Shown here one piece after another: positions 1-5,524 of a stretch of 6,618 nucleotides of DNA. Below the pieces are notes generated by a model. The model was given only the letters and a program-made list of their open reading frames with translations, had not been told where the DNA came from and made no database searches. Source of the DNA: Dehalococcoidales bacterium (GTDB lineage Bacteria; Chloroflexota; Dehalococcoidia; Dehalococcoidales; GCA-2688105); the NCBI GenBank assembly GCA_030640255.1, contig DAOWJS010000049.1, positions 1-6,618 on the forward strand. Reading direction: 5' to 3'. A program made the translations under genes and the position numbers. Position 1 is the first letter of the stretch. The number at the start of each line of letters is the position of its first letter.

Positions 1-2
1 AG

Positions 3-134
3 GAGCTTCTGGGGCATGCCAATCTATCTTCCACCCAGATTTACACCCATGTAACCAAGAGCCAGGCAAGAAAGGTATATCTATCAGCTCACCCCATGGC
101 TCAAGAGACGGATGATAAGCTTGAACATAGATAG
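3..134 (+). CDS. Tyrosine recombinase XerC/XerD-type, C-terminal end (partial)
   Basis: Only the last 43 codons of a site-specific tyrosine recombinase are in the window; the rest lies upstream. The reading frame begins ELLGHANLSSTQIYTHV, which is the hallmark end of the XerC/XerD and phage-integrase catalytic domain. It shows the last conserved histidine (fifth residue here) and the tyrosine nucleophile (fourteenth residue, bases 42-44) that attacks DNA. XerC and XerD resolve chromosome dimers at dif during division. The extension after the tyrosine (about 29 residues) is somewhat longer than in E. coli XerC/D, where it folds onto the partner recombinase. The frame ends at TAG 132-134, 23 bases inside the next gene, so the two are probably co-transcribed and translationally coupled. 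From this fragment alone XerC, XerD or a mobile-element integrase cannot be told apart. The housekeeping neighbours favour a chromosomal Xer protein. Confidence 0.85.
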   Translation, partial: ELLGHANLSSTQIYTHVTKSQARKVYLSAHPMAQETDDKLEHR

Positions 135-1194
135 TAGGCTGCAAAAGTTGCGCCAGAGATTCACTGAGAAGGAGATTGATGCTATCCTAATTTCTCAACC
201 GGAGAACAGGTATTACCTTTCCGGTTTTGATGGTTCGTCAGGTTATTTGCTAATCACGCTACAACATACCATTTTAGCCACCGACTTTCGCTACCTGGAG
301 CAGGCTAAGACACAAGCCCCTGACTATGAGCTCTTTCCGATAACCGGTGATATAGACGACTGGTTCCCCAGGCTGGTGGCTGAGCTAAACTTGAGGCGGC
401 TGGGATTTGAAACCGAACATATTACCTTTGCCCAATATCGGCGGTTAAGTGATATACTGAACAAGGTGTCATCCAGGCTCAGGCTGGTTCCGGTAGATGG
501 ACTGGTAGAATCCCTCCGGGCGATAAAAGAGCCTGAGGAGATTGAGCTTATTACTAAAGCGGTAGAAATAAGCGATAGCGCCTTTGACTATATTGAAGGC
601 AGGATTCATAGCGGTATGACTGAGAAAGAAGTAGCCTGGGAAATAGAGAAGTTCATGCGTGAGCAGGGTAGTCAGGCTATCCCCTTTGATATTATTGTTG
701 CCTCTGGTCATAACTCTGCCCTACCCCATGCCAAGCCTTCCCAGCACCCCATCGGCTCGGGTGAGCCGGTAGTAATTGATATTGGAGCCAGGTATGAAGG
801 CTATTCCAGCGACCTGACCCGTACTATCTGCCCTGGTTCTCCTGATATTACCTTTAATAAGATATATGATATTGTTCTTGGAGCCCAGCTAGCAGCAATG
901 GCAATGATAAAAGAAGGTATGAGTGGTAACGAGGTTGACCATCTGGCGAGGACAGTTATTGAACAGGCAGGCTATGGTAAAGCCTTTGGTCATGGTCTGG
1001 GTCATGGCATAGGGCTAGCTCCACACGAACTGCCGCGCCTTGGCCCAGATTCATCAGACCAGATTACTAATGGTATGGTATTTACTATTGAGCCCGGTAT
1101 TTACCTTTCGGGTTGGGGAGGGGTGAGGATTGAGGATGTGGTAGTAATGGAGGGAGGTAAAATCAGGGTAATTTCAAAAGCTAGAAAGGTTTGA
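112..1194 (+). CDS. Xaa-Pro aminopeptidase/dipeptidase, M24B family
   Basis: This is a predicted cytosolic metallopeptidase that removes or splits residues next to proline. The 360 residues match the usual length of short bacterial PepQ/YpdF-type enzymes. Residues 1-130 form the creatinase N-terminal domain (NRYYLSGFDGSSG near 32-44). Residues 140-360 form the pita-bread catalytic domain. All five dinuclear metal ligands are visible: D223 (VVIDIGA), D234 (YSSDLTRT), H298 (GHGLGHGIG), E327 (FTIEPGIY) and E341 (VRIEDVVV). H206 (LPHAKP) is the conserved substrate-site histidine. There is no signal peptide. The ATG at 112 lies inside the end of the recombinase gene and has only a weak purine-rich ribosome site (AGAGACGG), which suggests coupling to the upstream gene. 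One base separates its stop from efp, a pairing common in many bacteria. Whether it acts as an aminopeptidase (PepP/YpdF) or a prolidase (PepQ) cannot be decided from sequence. Confidence 0.93.
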   Translation: MISLNIDSRLQKLRQRFTEKEIDAILISQPENRYYLSGFDGSSGYLLITLQHTILATDFRYLEQAKTQAPDYELFPITGDIDDWFPRLVAELNLRRLGFETEHITFAQYRRLSDILNKVSSRLRLVPVDGLVESLRAIKEPEEIELITKAVEISDSAFDYIEGRIHSGMTEKEVAWEIEKFMREQGSQAIPFDIIVASGHNSALPHAKPSQHPIGSGEPVVIDIGARYEGYSSDLTRTICPGSPDITFNKIYDIVLGAQLAAMAMIKEGMSGNEVDHLARTVIEQAGYGKAFGHGLGHGIGLAPHELPRLGPDSSDQITNGMVFTIEPGIYLSGWGGVRIEDVVVMEGGKIRVISKARKV

Positions 1195-1195
1195 C

Positions 1196-1750
1196 ATGAT
1201 AAGTAGTGGTGAACTAAGAAAGGGAATTACTATTGAGCTGGAGGGTAAATTATATCAGGTTCTCGACCTCCAGCGTATCAGGATGAAGCGAACGGCATTA
1301 GTCCGCCTCAAGCTTCGTGATATTCAAGATGGTCATACCATTGAACAGACTTTCCAGAACACTGAGAAATTTATTCGGGCACGGCTTGATTTCAAAAGTA
1401 TGCAGTATCTCTATAACGATGGTGATTTGTATTACTTTATGGATGAGGAGACCTTTGAGCAGATGCCCCTTAGTGCCAGCCAATTGGAGGAAGTCCTTAA
1501 TTACTTAAAGGAAGGTATATCCCTGCAGGTATCAAGCTATAAGGGTGAACTGGTAGGCGTGGAGCTACCCATTACCGTCGAGCTTCAGGTAATTGAAACC
1601 GGGCCCGGCTTTAAAGGGGATACCGCCACTGCGGGCACCAAACCGGCTAAAGTGGAGTCAGGTATTACTATCCAGGTTCCCCTGTTTGTTAATGAAGGCG
1701 ATGTTATCAAGATTGACACTCGCACCGGTAGTTATCTAGAAAGGGTTTAG
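1196..1750 (+). CDS. efp: Translation elongation factor P (EF-P)
   Basis: EF-P binds between the P and E sites of the ribosome and relieves stalling at polyproline stretches. The 184 residues match the family length of about 185. The KOW-like N-terminal domain (1-62), the first OB domain (about 65-125, YLYNDGDLYYFMD) and the C-terminal OB domain (about 128-184) are all recognisable. The C-terminal signature is clear (GFKGDTAT, GTKPAKVESG, VPLFVNEGDVIKIDTR). The unusual part is the tip loop of domain I, residues 26-35, which reads QRIRMKRTAL. Families normally have QHVKPGKG or QHIKxGRG, with the modified Lys or Arg between two glycines. Here both glycines are missing, the usual His is Arg, and the loop is one residue shorter; K31 or R32 sits at the tip. 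AAAGG at 1185-1189 is a good ribosome site six bases before the ATG. The gene follows the peptidase by one base and is clearly in the same operon. Confidence 0.95.
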   Translation: MISSGELRKGITIELEGKLYQVLDLQRIRMKRTALVRLKLRDIQDGHTIEQTFQNTEKFIRARLDFKSMQYLYNDGDLYYFMDEETFEQMPLSASQLEEVLNYLKEGISLQVSSYKGELVGVELPITVELQVIETGPGFKGDTATAGTKPAKVESGITIQVPLFVNEGDVIKIDTRTGSYLERV

Positions 1751-1759
1751 TGAGGTAAG
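1751..1759 (+). promoter_or_regulatory. Ribosome binding site that selects a TTG start for the PHP gene
   Basis: TGAGGTAAG immediately follows the efp stop codon. Its GAGGT core ends eight bases before TTG 1765 and eleven before a second TTG at 1768, so the first TTG is the better spaced start. No ATG or GTG lies nearby in frame. Confidence 0.55.
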
Positions 1760-1764
1760 TTAAA

Positions 1765-2412
1765 TTGTTGAAAGCCGACCTTCATATTCACACCGAGTAT
1801 TCAATGGACTGCAATACACCTTTGGAGCCGATTATAAATCGCTGCTTAGAGCTAGGGATAAACTGCATTGCCATAGCTGACCATGGCACGGCTGAGGGGG
1901 CACTAAAGATGCAGACTATAGCCCCCTTCCCGGTAATTGTGGCTGAGGAAATATTAACCCCACAGGGCGAGATAATGGGCATGTTCCTTAACGAGACTAT
2001 ACCCAGTGGGCTGTCTGTTGAGCAGACGCTCTCTCGCATCAGGGCTCAAGGTGGACTGGTATGTATACCCCACCCTTTTGATACCTTTAGGCGTTCCGCT
2101 TTAGGCGCTAAGACGGTAGAGGAAATAGTGGAGCAAATTGACATTATAGAAGTGTTCAACTCGCGAGCCATTCGTCTTCGCGATTCCACTCAGGCTCAAA
2201 ACTTTGCTCAGAAGTATGGCATTCCGGGAAGCGCTGGCAGTGATGCCCATACTATCGGTGAAATAGGTAATGCCTATGTTGAGATGCCTGAATTTAATGG
2301 CCGGGATGACTTTCTTCAGGCGCTAGTAAGGGGTAAGGTTTTTGGACACAGGACAAACCCCCTGGTTCACTTTAATAGCCTTGCCCAGAGCCTAAAGAGC
2401 CGTTTCAAATAG
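1765..2412 (+). CDS. PHP-domain phosphoesterase (TrpH/YciV-like)
   Basis: This is a predicted metal-dependent phosphoesterase of the polymerase and histidinol phosphatase (PHP) superfamily. Of its 215 residues, the first few read MLKADLHIHTEYS, placing the HxH metal ligands at H7 and H9. Further ligand motifs follow in the expected order: D15, ADHG (D39, H40), AEE (E61/E62), IPHPFD (H103) and GSDAH (D160, H162). The order and spacing fit stand-alone PHP proteins of the TrpH/RNase AM (YciV) type rather than HisJ or the PHP domain of DNA polymerase III. Characterised relatives cleave 3',5'-nucleoside bisphosphates or trim short 5' RNA ends; the substrate here is unknown. It starts with TTG, 14 bases after efp, and ends 11 bases before the next gene, so it sits inside the operon. 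I saw no missing ligand. The family call is secure; the reaction is not. Confidence 0.88.
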   Translation: MLKADLHIHTEYSMDCNTPLEPIINRCLELGINCIAIADHGTAEGALKMQTIAPFPVIVAEEILTPQGEIMGMFLNETIPSGLSVEQTLSRIRAQGGLVCIPHPFDTFRRSALGAKTVEEIVEQIDIIEVFNSRAIRLRDSTQAQNFAQKYGIPGSAGSDAHTIGEIGNAYVEMPEFNGRDDFLQALVRGKVFGHRTNPLVHFNSLAQSLKSRFK

Positions 2413-2423
2413 AATGATGAGTT

Positions 2424-3236
2424 ATGTATCAACTTGGCTGGTTTTCTACAGGAAGAGATAAAGCTGCCCGAGACCTTTTACAGGCGGTAATCAGCAGCAT
2501 CAAACGGGGTGAGATTGAGGCTGAGATAGCCTTTGTTTTTAGTAGCCGTGAACCTGGTGAATCAAAAGAGGGTGATTTATTCCTCAGGCTGGTTGAGGAT
2601 GAGCACATCCCTCTTGTCTGTTTGTCTTACCAGAAGTTTAAAGCCAGGAAGGGGGCTACCATCACCGGACGGGCAGGAACCTTGCCCTTATGGAGGCTTG
2701 ACTATGATAGAGAGGTGATGAATCGGCTGCAAGATTTTCATCCCGACCTGTGTGTGCTGGCCGGCTATATGCTGATTGTGGATAAGGAGATGTGCCAGAG
2801 ATACGATATGATTAACCTTCACCCGGCGGCTCCAGGTGGGCCTACCGGAACCTGGCAAGAGGTAATCTGGCAACTGATTGATAATAAGGCTCAGGAAACC
2901 GGGGTAATGATGCACCTGGTAACCCCTGAGCTGGACAAGGGACCGCCAGTAACCTATTGCACCTTCCCCATTAGGGGCGAGCCGTTTGATAAATATTGGC
3001 GGGAAATAGAAAAGCTACCGCTAACTAGCCCAGAAAGGCACAGTGAAGAAAGCCCCCTGTTTAAGCTCATTCGCCAGCACGGTCTGGCTAGGGAATTTCC
3101 CCTGATAATAACTACGCTGAAGGCGTTTAGCCAGGGTAAGGTTAAGCTCACCGCTGATAAAAAGATTGTTAACGCTGAGAGGAGACCTATTAACGGCTAT
3201 AATCTGACCGACGAGATAAACGAACTGGTGGAATAA
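2424..3236 (+). CDS. PurN-like formyltransferase domain protein
   Basis: The 270 residues cover the 10-formyltetrahydrofolate-dependent formyltransferase fold of PurN (GAR transformylase, purine synthesis) but differ from it. The catalytic triad is kept: N131 and H133 in MINLHPAAPGG, and D171 in VTPELDKGPPV. VLAGYMLI at 112-119 matches the folate-site strand VLAGFMRI of E. coli PurN, and REFPLIITTLKAFSQGKVKL at 223-242 matches its C-terminal helix. Three things differ. The N-terminal phosphate loop (GNGSNL in PurN) is replaced by STGRDKAARDLL at 8-19. The SLLP segment after the active-site His is replaced by AAPGGPTGTW. Two insertions, at about 76-92 and 190-218, lengthen the protein from the usual 200-215 residues. 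The acceptor substrate may therefore not be ordinary GAR. It starts 11 bases after the PHP gene, behind a weak GATGAG, in the same operon. It could still be the organism's purN or a paralogue. Confidence 0.8.
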   Translation: MYQLGWFSTGRDKAARDLLQAVISSIKRGEIEAEIAFVFSSREPGESKEGDLFLRLVEDEHIPLVCLSYQKFKARKGATITGRAGTLPLWRLDYDREVMNRLQDFHPDLCVLAGYMLIVDKEMCQRYDMINLHPAAPGGPTGTWQEVIWQLIDNKAQETGVMMHLVTPELDKGPPVTYCTFPIRGEPFDKYWREIEKLPLTSPERHSEESPLFKLIRQHGLAREFPLIITTLKAFSQGKVKLTADKKIVNAERRPINGYNLTDEINELVE

Positions 3237-3264
3237 GTGGCTAACTCATATTTAAGGGAAGGGT

Positions 3265-3331
3265 GAAGGGGCTTCGCCCCTTCAAAATCATGTTTCCCCC
3301 TCTCCCTTGAAGGAGAAAATATAAAGGAGAG
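3265..3331. repeat. Double-hairpin intergenic repeat, copy A (degenerate)
   Basis: The first hairpin, 3265-3283, is a perfect 8-bp stem, GAAGGGGC/GCCCCTTC, around a TTC loop. The second element, beginning at 3292, matches copy B at 24 of 25 bases (3292-3316 against 3364-3388), exactly 72 bases upstream. After 3316 its right arm has decayed into an A-rich stretch, so only a short stem (TCTCC/GGAGA) remains. The tandem spacing suggests that A and B are a duplication. The element lies 28 bases downstream of the formyltransferase stop and could protect or terminate that transcript, but no T-run follows the first hairpin. Confidence 0.75.
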
Positions 3332-3334
3332 TCA

Positions 3335-3411
3335 AAGAGAGGCGAAGCCTCTCTTACATATTAGTTTCCCCCTCTCCTTTGAAGGAGAGGGGGATTAAGG
3401 GGGTGAGGTAG
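3335..3411. repeat. Double-hairpin intergenic repeat, copy B (intact)
   Basis: The first hairpin, 3335-3355, is a perfect 9-bp stem, AAGAGAGGC/GCCTCTCTT, with a GAA loop. The second hairpin, 3368-3393, is a perfect 12-bp stem, CCCCCTCTCCTT/AAGGAGAGGGGG, with a two-base apex (in RNA more likely 11 bp around TTGA). A tail ATTAAGGGGGTGAGGTAG runs to 3411 and abuts the HAD coding frame. Stem differences from copies A and C are compensated on the opposite strand. Confidence 0.85.
3399..3408 (+). promoter_or_regulatory. Shine-Dalgarno-like tail of repeat B before the HAD gene
   Basis: GGGGGTGAGG (3399-3408) forms the end of repeat B and is a strong match to the anti-Shine-Dalgarno sequence. It ends three bases before ATA 3412 and is far too distant (69 bases) to serve the first ATG at 3478. 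This supports initiation, now or ancestrally, at 3412. Confidence 0.45.
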
Positions 3412-4404
3412 ATAAACAATCTTATCTGTTTTGACCTTGAGGGACCGCTCTCACCTCAAGATAATGCCTATGAGTTAATGAAGCTTTTCCCCAATGGGGA
3501 TAAGCTCTTTGAGGTTATCAGCCGCTACGATGACCTGCTCACCCTGGAGGAAAAAGATGATTATGAACCCGGAGATACCCTAGCTCTTATTGTCCCCTTT
3601 CTGGTGCTCCACAAAATTTCGGAAGATGATATTGCCAGTTTAGCCAGCAAAGCCAGCTTGACCGGCGGAGCGACTGAACTCGTCTCCCAGCTTCAATCTA
3701 AAAACTGGAAAGTATTTTGTATCAGCACCAGCTATGAACAATATGCCATTCACATTACCCAAAAACTGGGTATCTATGCCCATAATGTTGCCTGCACCCC
3801 ATTCCCTCTGGATAAATTCGGTAAAACTTTATGTAAAGAAGACGCCCTACTGTTGCAGCAGGCTGAGCAGGATATCCTGACGATGCGCCCGGTTACCGAT
3901 GATGATAGAATTAAGCAAAGTCTGGACAAATTCTTCTGGGAGCAACTACCGACTACTAATCTAGGTATGGCAATAAAGGAGGTAAAGCCGGTAGGGGGAC
4001 GGCGTAAAGTAGCCGCTTTAAACAGATTTGCTGATAAGTATGGGCAGCCTTTAGCCAACTGGGTAGTGATTGGTGATAGCATTACCGATTTCAGAATGCT
4101 CCAAGCGGTGGAGGAGACAGGAGGATTAGCTATTGCCTTTAACGCTAATGAGTATGCCCTACCCTACTCAGCTATGAGCCTGGCTTCCACATCTATCAGT
4201 GACCTTATGGAAGTATTAGAGATGTGGCCAAAGGGTCACCGAAGCGGAGTGGAGAAAGTAGTAAAGGAAAAAGAGAAAATCGGGGGTGCAGGCGATAGGG
4301 GTTACTTTCACTGGTTATCGGGCAGAAAAGATATAGACGAGGTCGTTAAGATTCATAAAAGAATAAGGCGACTGGTCAGAGAAGAAGCCGGCAAGCTAGG
4401 CTGA
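3412..4404 (+). CDS. HAD-superfamily phosphatase-like protein (COG4030/EhaR-like), probable ATA start
   Basis: This is a predicted HAD hydrolase whose substrate is unknown. The first ATG (3478) gives 308 residues but omits catalytic motif I. The same frame reads upstream, without a stop back to TAG 3409-3411, as NNLICFDLEGPLSPQDNAYEL, which contains the nucleophile Asp and the DxEGP form of motif I. No ATG, GTG or TTG exists there, so I place the start at ATA 3412 (330 residues, D8 as nucleophile), behind a strong Shine-Dalgarno sequence. The other motifs are intact: motif II near residues 103-107 (CISTSYEQYA), a conserved Lys near 192 (KEVKPVGGRRK) and motif IV at 221-226 (IGDSITDF). NGDKLFEVISRYDD and the GDTLALIVPF segment resemble COG4030 proteins, including EhaR of methanogens, as I recall them; no hydrogenase genes are nearby. 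The C terminus is basic. A pseudogene with a lost start, or a sequence error, are alternatives. Confidence 0.75.
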   Translation: MNNLICFDLEGPLSPQDNAYELMKLFPNGDKLFEVISRYDDLLTLEEKDDYEPGDTLALIVPFLVLHKISEDDIASLASKASLTGGATELVSQLQSKNWKVFCISTSYEQYAIHITQKLGIYAHNVACTPFPLDKFGKTLCKEDALLLQQAEQDILTMRPVTDDDRIKQSLDKFFWEQLPTTNLGMAIKEVKPVGGRRKVAALNRFADKYGQPLANWVVIGDSITDFRMLQAVEETGGLAIAFNANEYALPYSAMSLASTSISDLMEVLEMWPKGHRSGVEKVVKEKEKIGGAGDRGYFHWLSGRKDIDEVVKIHKRIRRLVREEAGKLG

Positions 4405-4450
4405 CTTGTCTCAAAGGGATGTTAAAGAGGAGTAATAATCAGGGAGTTTA

Positions 4451-4528
4451 AGAGGGGCTAAGCCCCTCTAAAGAAATTGTCTTCCCCCTTCCCCTTACTA
4501 AGGAGAAGGGGGATAAAGGGGGATGGGG
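4451..4528. repeat. Double-hairpin intergenic repeat, copy C
   Basis: The first hairpin, 4451-4469, has an 8-bp stem, AGAGGGGC/GCCCCTCT, around TAA. The second hairpin, 4484-4512, has a 13-bp stem, CCCCCTTCCCCTT/AAGGAGAAGGGGG, with one mismatch (4492 against 4504) and an ACT loop. The tail ATAAAGGGGGATGGGG parallels the tail of copy B. Relative to B, the second stem gains one T on the left and one A on the right, so pairing is kept. It fills most of the gap between the HAD and kinase genes. Confidence 0.82.
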
Positions 4529-4534
4529 TTCCAA

Positions 4535-5524
4535 ATGACCGCTATTGAAGTAGCTGGGTTAGGGGCACTAAATACCGACTACCTATACCGGGTAGAGCGC
4601 ATCCTTGATGACGGGGAGGCGGTGGTAAATGAGACTAAATTATCGCCTGGCGGCTCAGCAGCCAATACCATTTATGGCTTGGCCAAGCTTGGGGTGAACA
4701 CCGGCGTTATGGGTGTCGTTGGTGATGACGCTGAGGGCAAGGTATCAATACAGGATTTCCAAACCGTTGGAGTAGATACCAGTCAAATCAGGGTGAAACC
4801 GGGAGCGAGAACGGGCTCAGTATTATGTCTCAGTGACCGGCTGGGTAGGCGTTCTCTCTATGTCGCTCCCGGAGCCAATAACCTGCTAACTATGGACGAT
4901 TTGGATTTAACCTATATAAACCGGACAGGAATTCTCCACATCTCTTCCTTTGCTGATGATAGGCAATTCAAAGTATTACTGGAGCTGATGGGCAGGCTGG
5001 ATTCATCGGTTAAGGTTAGTTTCGCCCCTGGAGTACTACACTCTACCAAGAGACTCAAGGCTCTTACCCCCATCTTGGCCAGGACTTATGTTCTTTTCAT
5101 CAATCAGAATGAGCTACGGCAATTGACTGGGAAGGATGTTATAGTTGGTGCTGAGAATTGCCTTAAGCAGGGCTGCCATATAGTTGCCGTTACCTTGGGT
5201 AAGGGAATGAGGCTGGAGTTAGGCAAAGGGGTTAGTCATAGAGAAGTTATCGCTGCCAGCTACATTAGAGATGCTGATAACGAATACGCCATTGAAGCTA
5301 CTAGTCAAACCATAATATCTGAAGCCGACACTACTGGCGCTGGCGATGCTTTCGCCGCTGGATTCCTCTATGGTTTACTTCAAGGGAAGGGACTGGAGGA
5401 GTGTGGTCGTCTCGGTAATATTGTAGCCTGGTTCTCAATTAGCAAAATAGGGACAAGAGAGAGCTTGCCCACATTAATTGAACTGGCTAAACGCTACCGG
5501 GAGCTTTATAACCAGGAGCTATAA
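4535..5524 (+). CDS. PfkB/ribokinase-family carbohydrate or nucleoside kinase
   Basis: This predicted cytosolic kinase transfers phosphate from ATP to a hydroxymethyl group of a sugar, nucleoside or similar compound. Its 329 residues fit the family (about 300-340). The N-terminal signature GGSAANTIYGLAKLG lies at 39-53. NQNE at 190-193 fits the NxxE Mg-phosphate motif. The C-terminal signature DTTGAGDAFAAGF lies at 265-277, with D271 as catalytic base in the GAGD anion hole. The opening IEVAGLGALNTDYLYRV is the usual first strand plus substrate Asp region. I chose ATG 4535 over in-frame ATG 4523: GGGG at 4525-4528 is six bases before 4535, while the G-run before 4523 touches the start codon with no spacer, and family members normally begin just before the first strand. 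The substrate cannot be assigned. The gene ends at TAA 5522-5524, directly against the clpP stop on the other strand. Confidence 0.9.
   Translation: MTAIEVAGLGALNTDYLYRVERILDDGEAVVNETKLSPGGSAANTIYGLAKLGVNTGVMGVVGDDAEGKVSIQDFQTVGVDTSQIRVKPGARTGSVLCLSDRLGRRSLYVAPGANNLLTMDDLDLTYINRTGILHISSFADDRQFKVLLELMGRLDSSVKVSFAPGVLHSTKRLKALTPILARTYVLFINQNELRQLTGKDVIVGAENCLKQGCHIVAVTLGKGMRLELGKGVSHREVIAASYIRDADNEYAIEATSQTIISEADTTGAGDAFAAGFLYGLLQGKGLEECGRLGNIVAWFSISKIGTRESLPTLIELAKRYRELYNQEL

Noticed and set aside
3265..3283. Rho-independent terminator after the formyltransferase gene
   Set aside because: The stem is strong, but it is followed by TTCAAAATC rather than a T-run. The same hairpin recurs elsewhere in a repeat context, so it is listed as a repeat.
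3265..3411. CRISPR array
   Set aside because: There are only two adjacent units, there are no unique spacers of constant length, and the third copy is over 1 kb away at a different gene boundary.
3478..3480. ATG as the start of the HAD gene
   Set aside because: It would remove catalytic motif I, which is clearly encoded in the same frame just upstream, and no Shine-Dalgarno sequence precedes it.
3774..4082. 102-residue minus-strand open frame within the HAD gene
   Set aside because: The plus strand encodes conserved HAD motifs across it. The minus-strand product shows no recognisable domain, and I found no ribosome site.
4406..4439. Promoter before the kinase (TTGTCT and TAATAAT)
   Set aside because: The spacer is about 21 bases, too long for a sigma-70-type promoter, and neither box is strong.
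4523..4525. ATG as the start of the PfkB kinase
   Set aside because: The G-run is directly against this codon with no spacer, the codon is part of the repeat tail, and ATG 4535 is better placed for both ribosome site and family N terminus.
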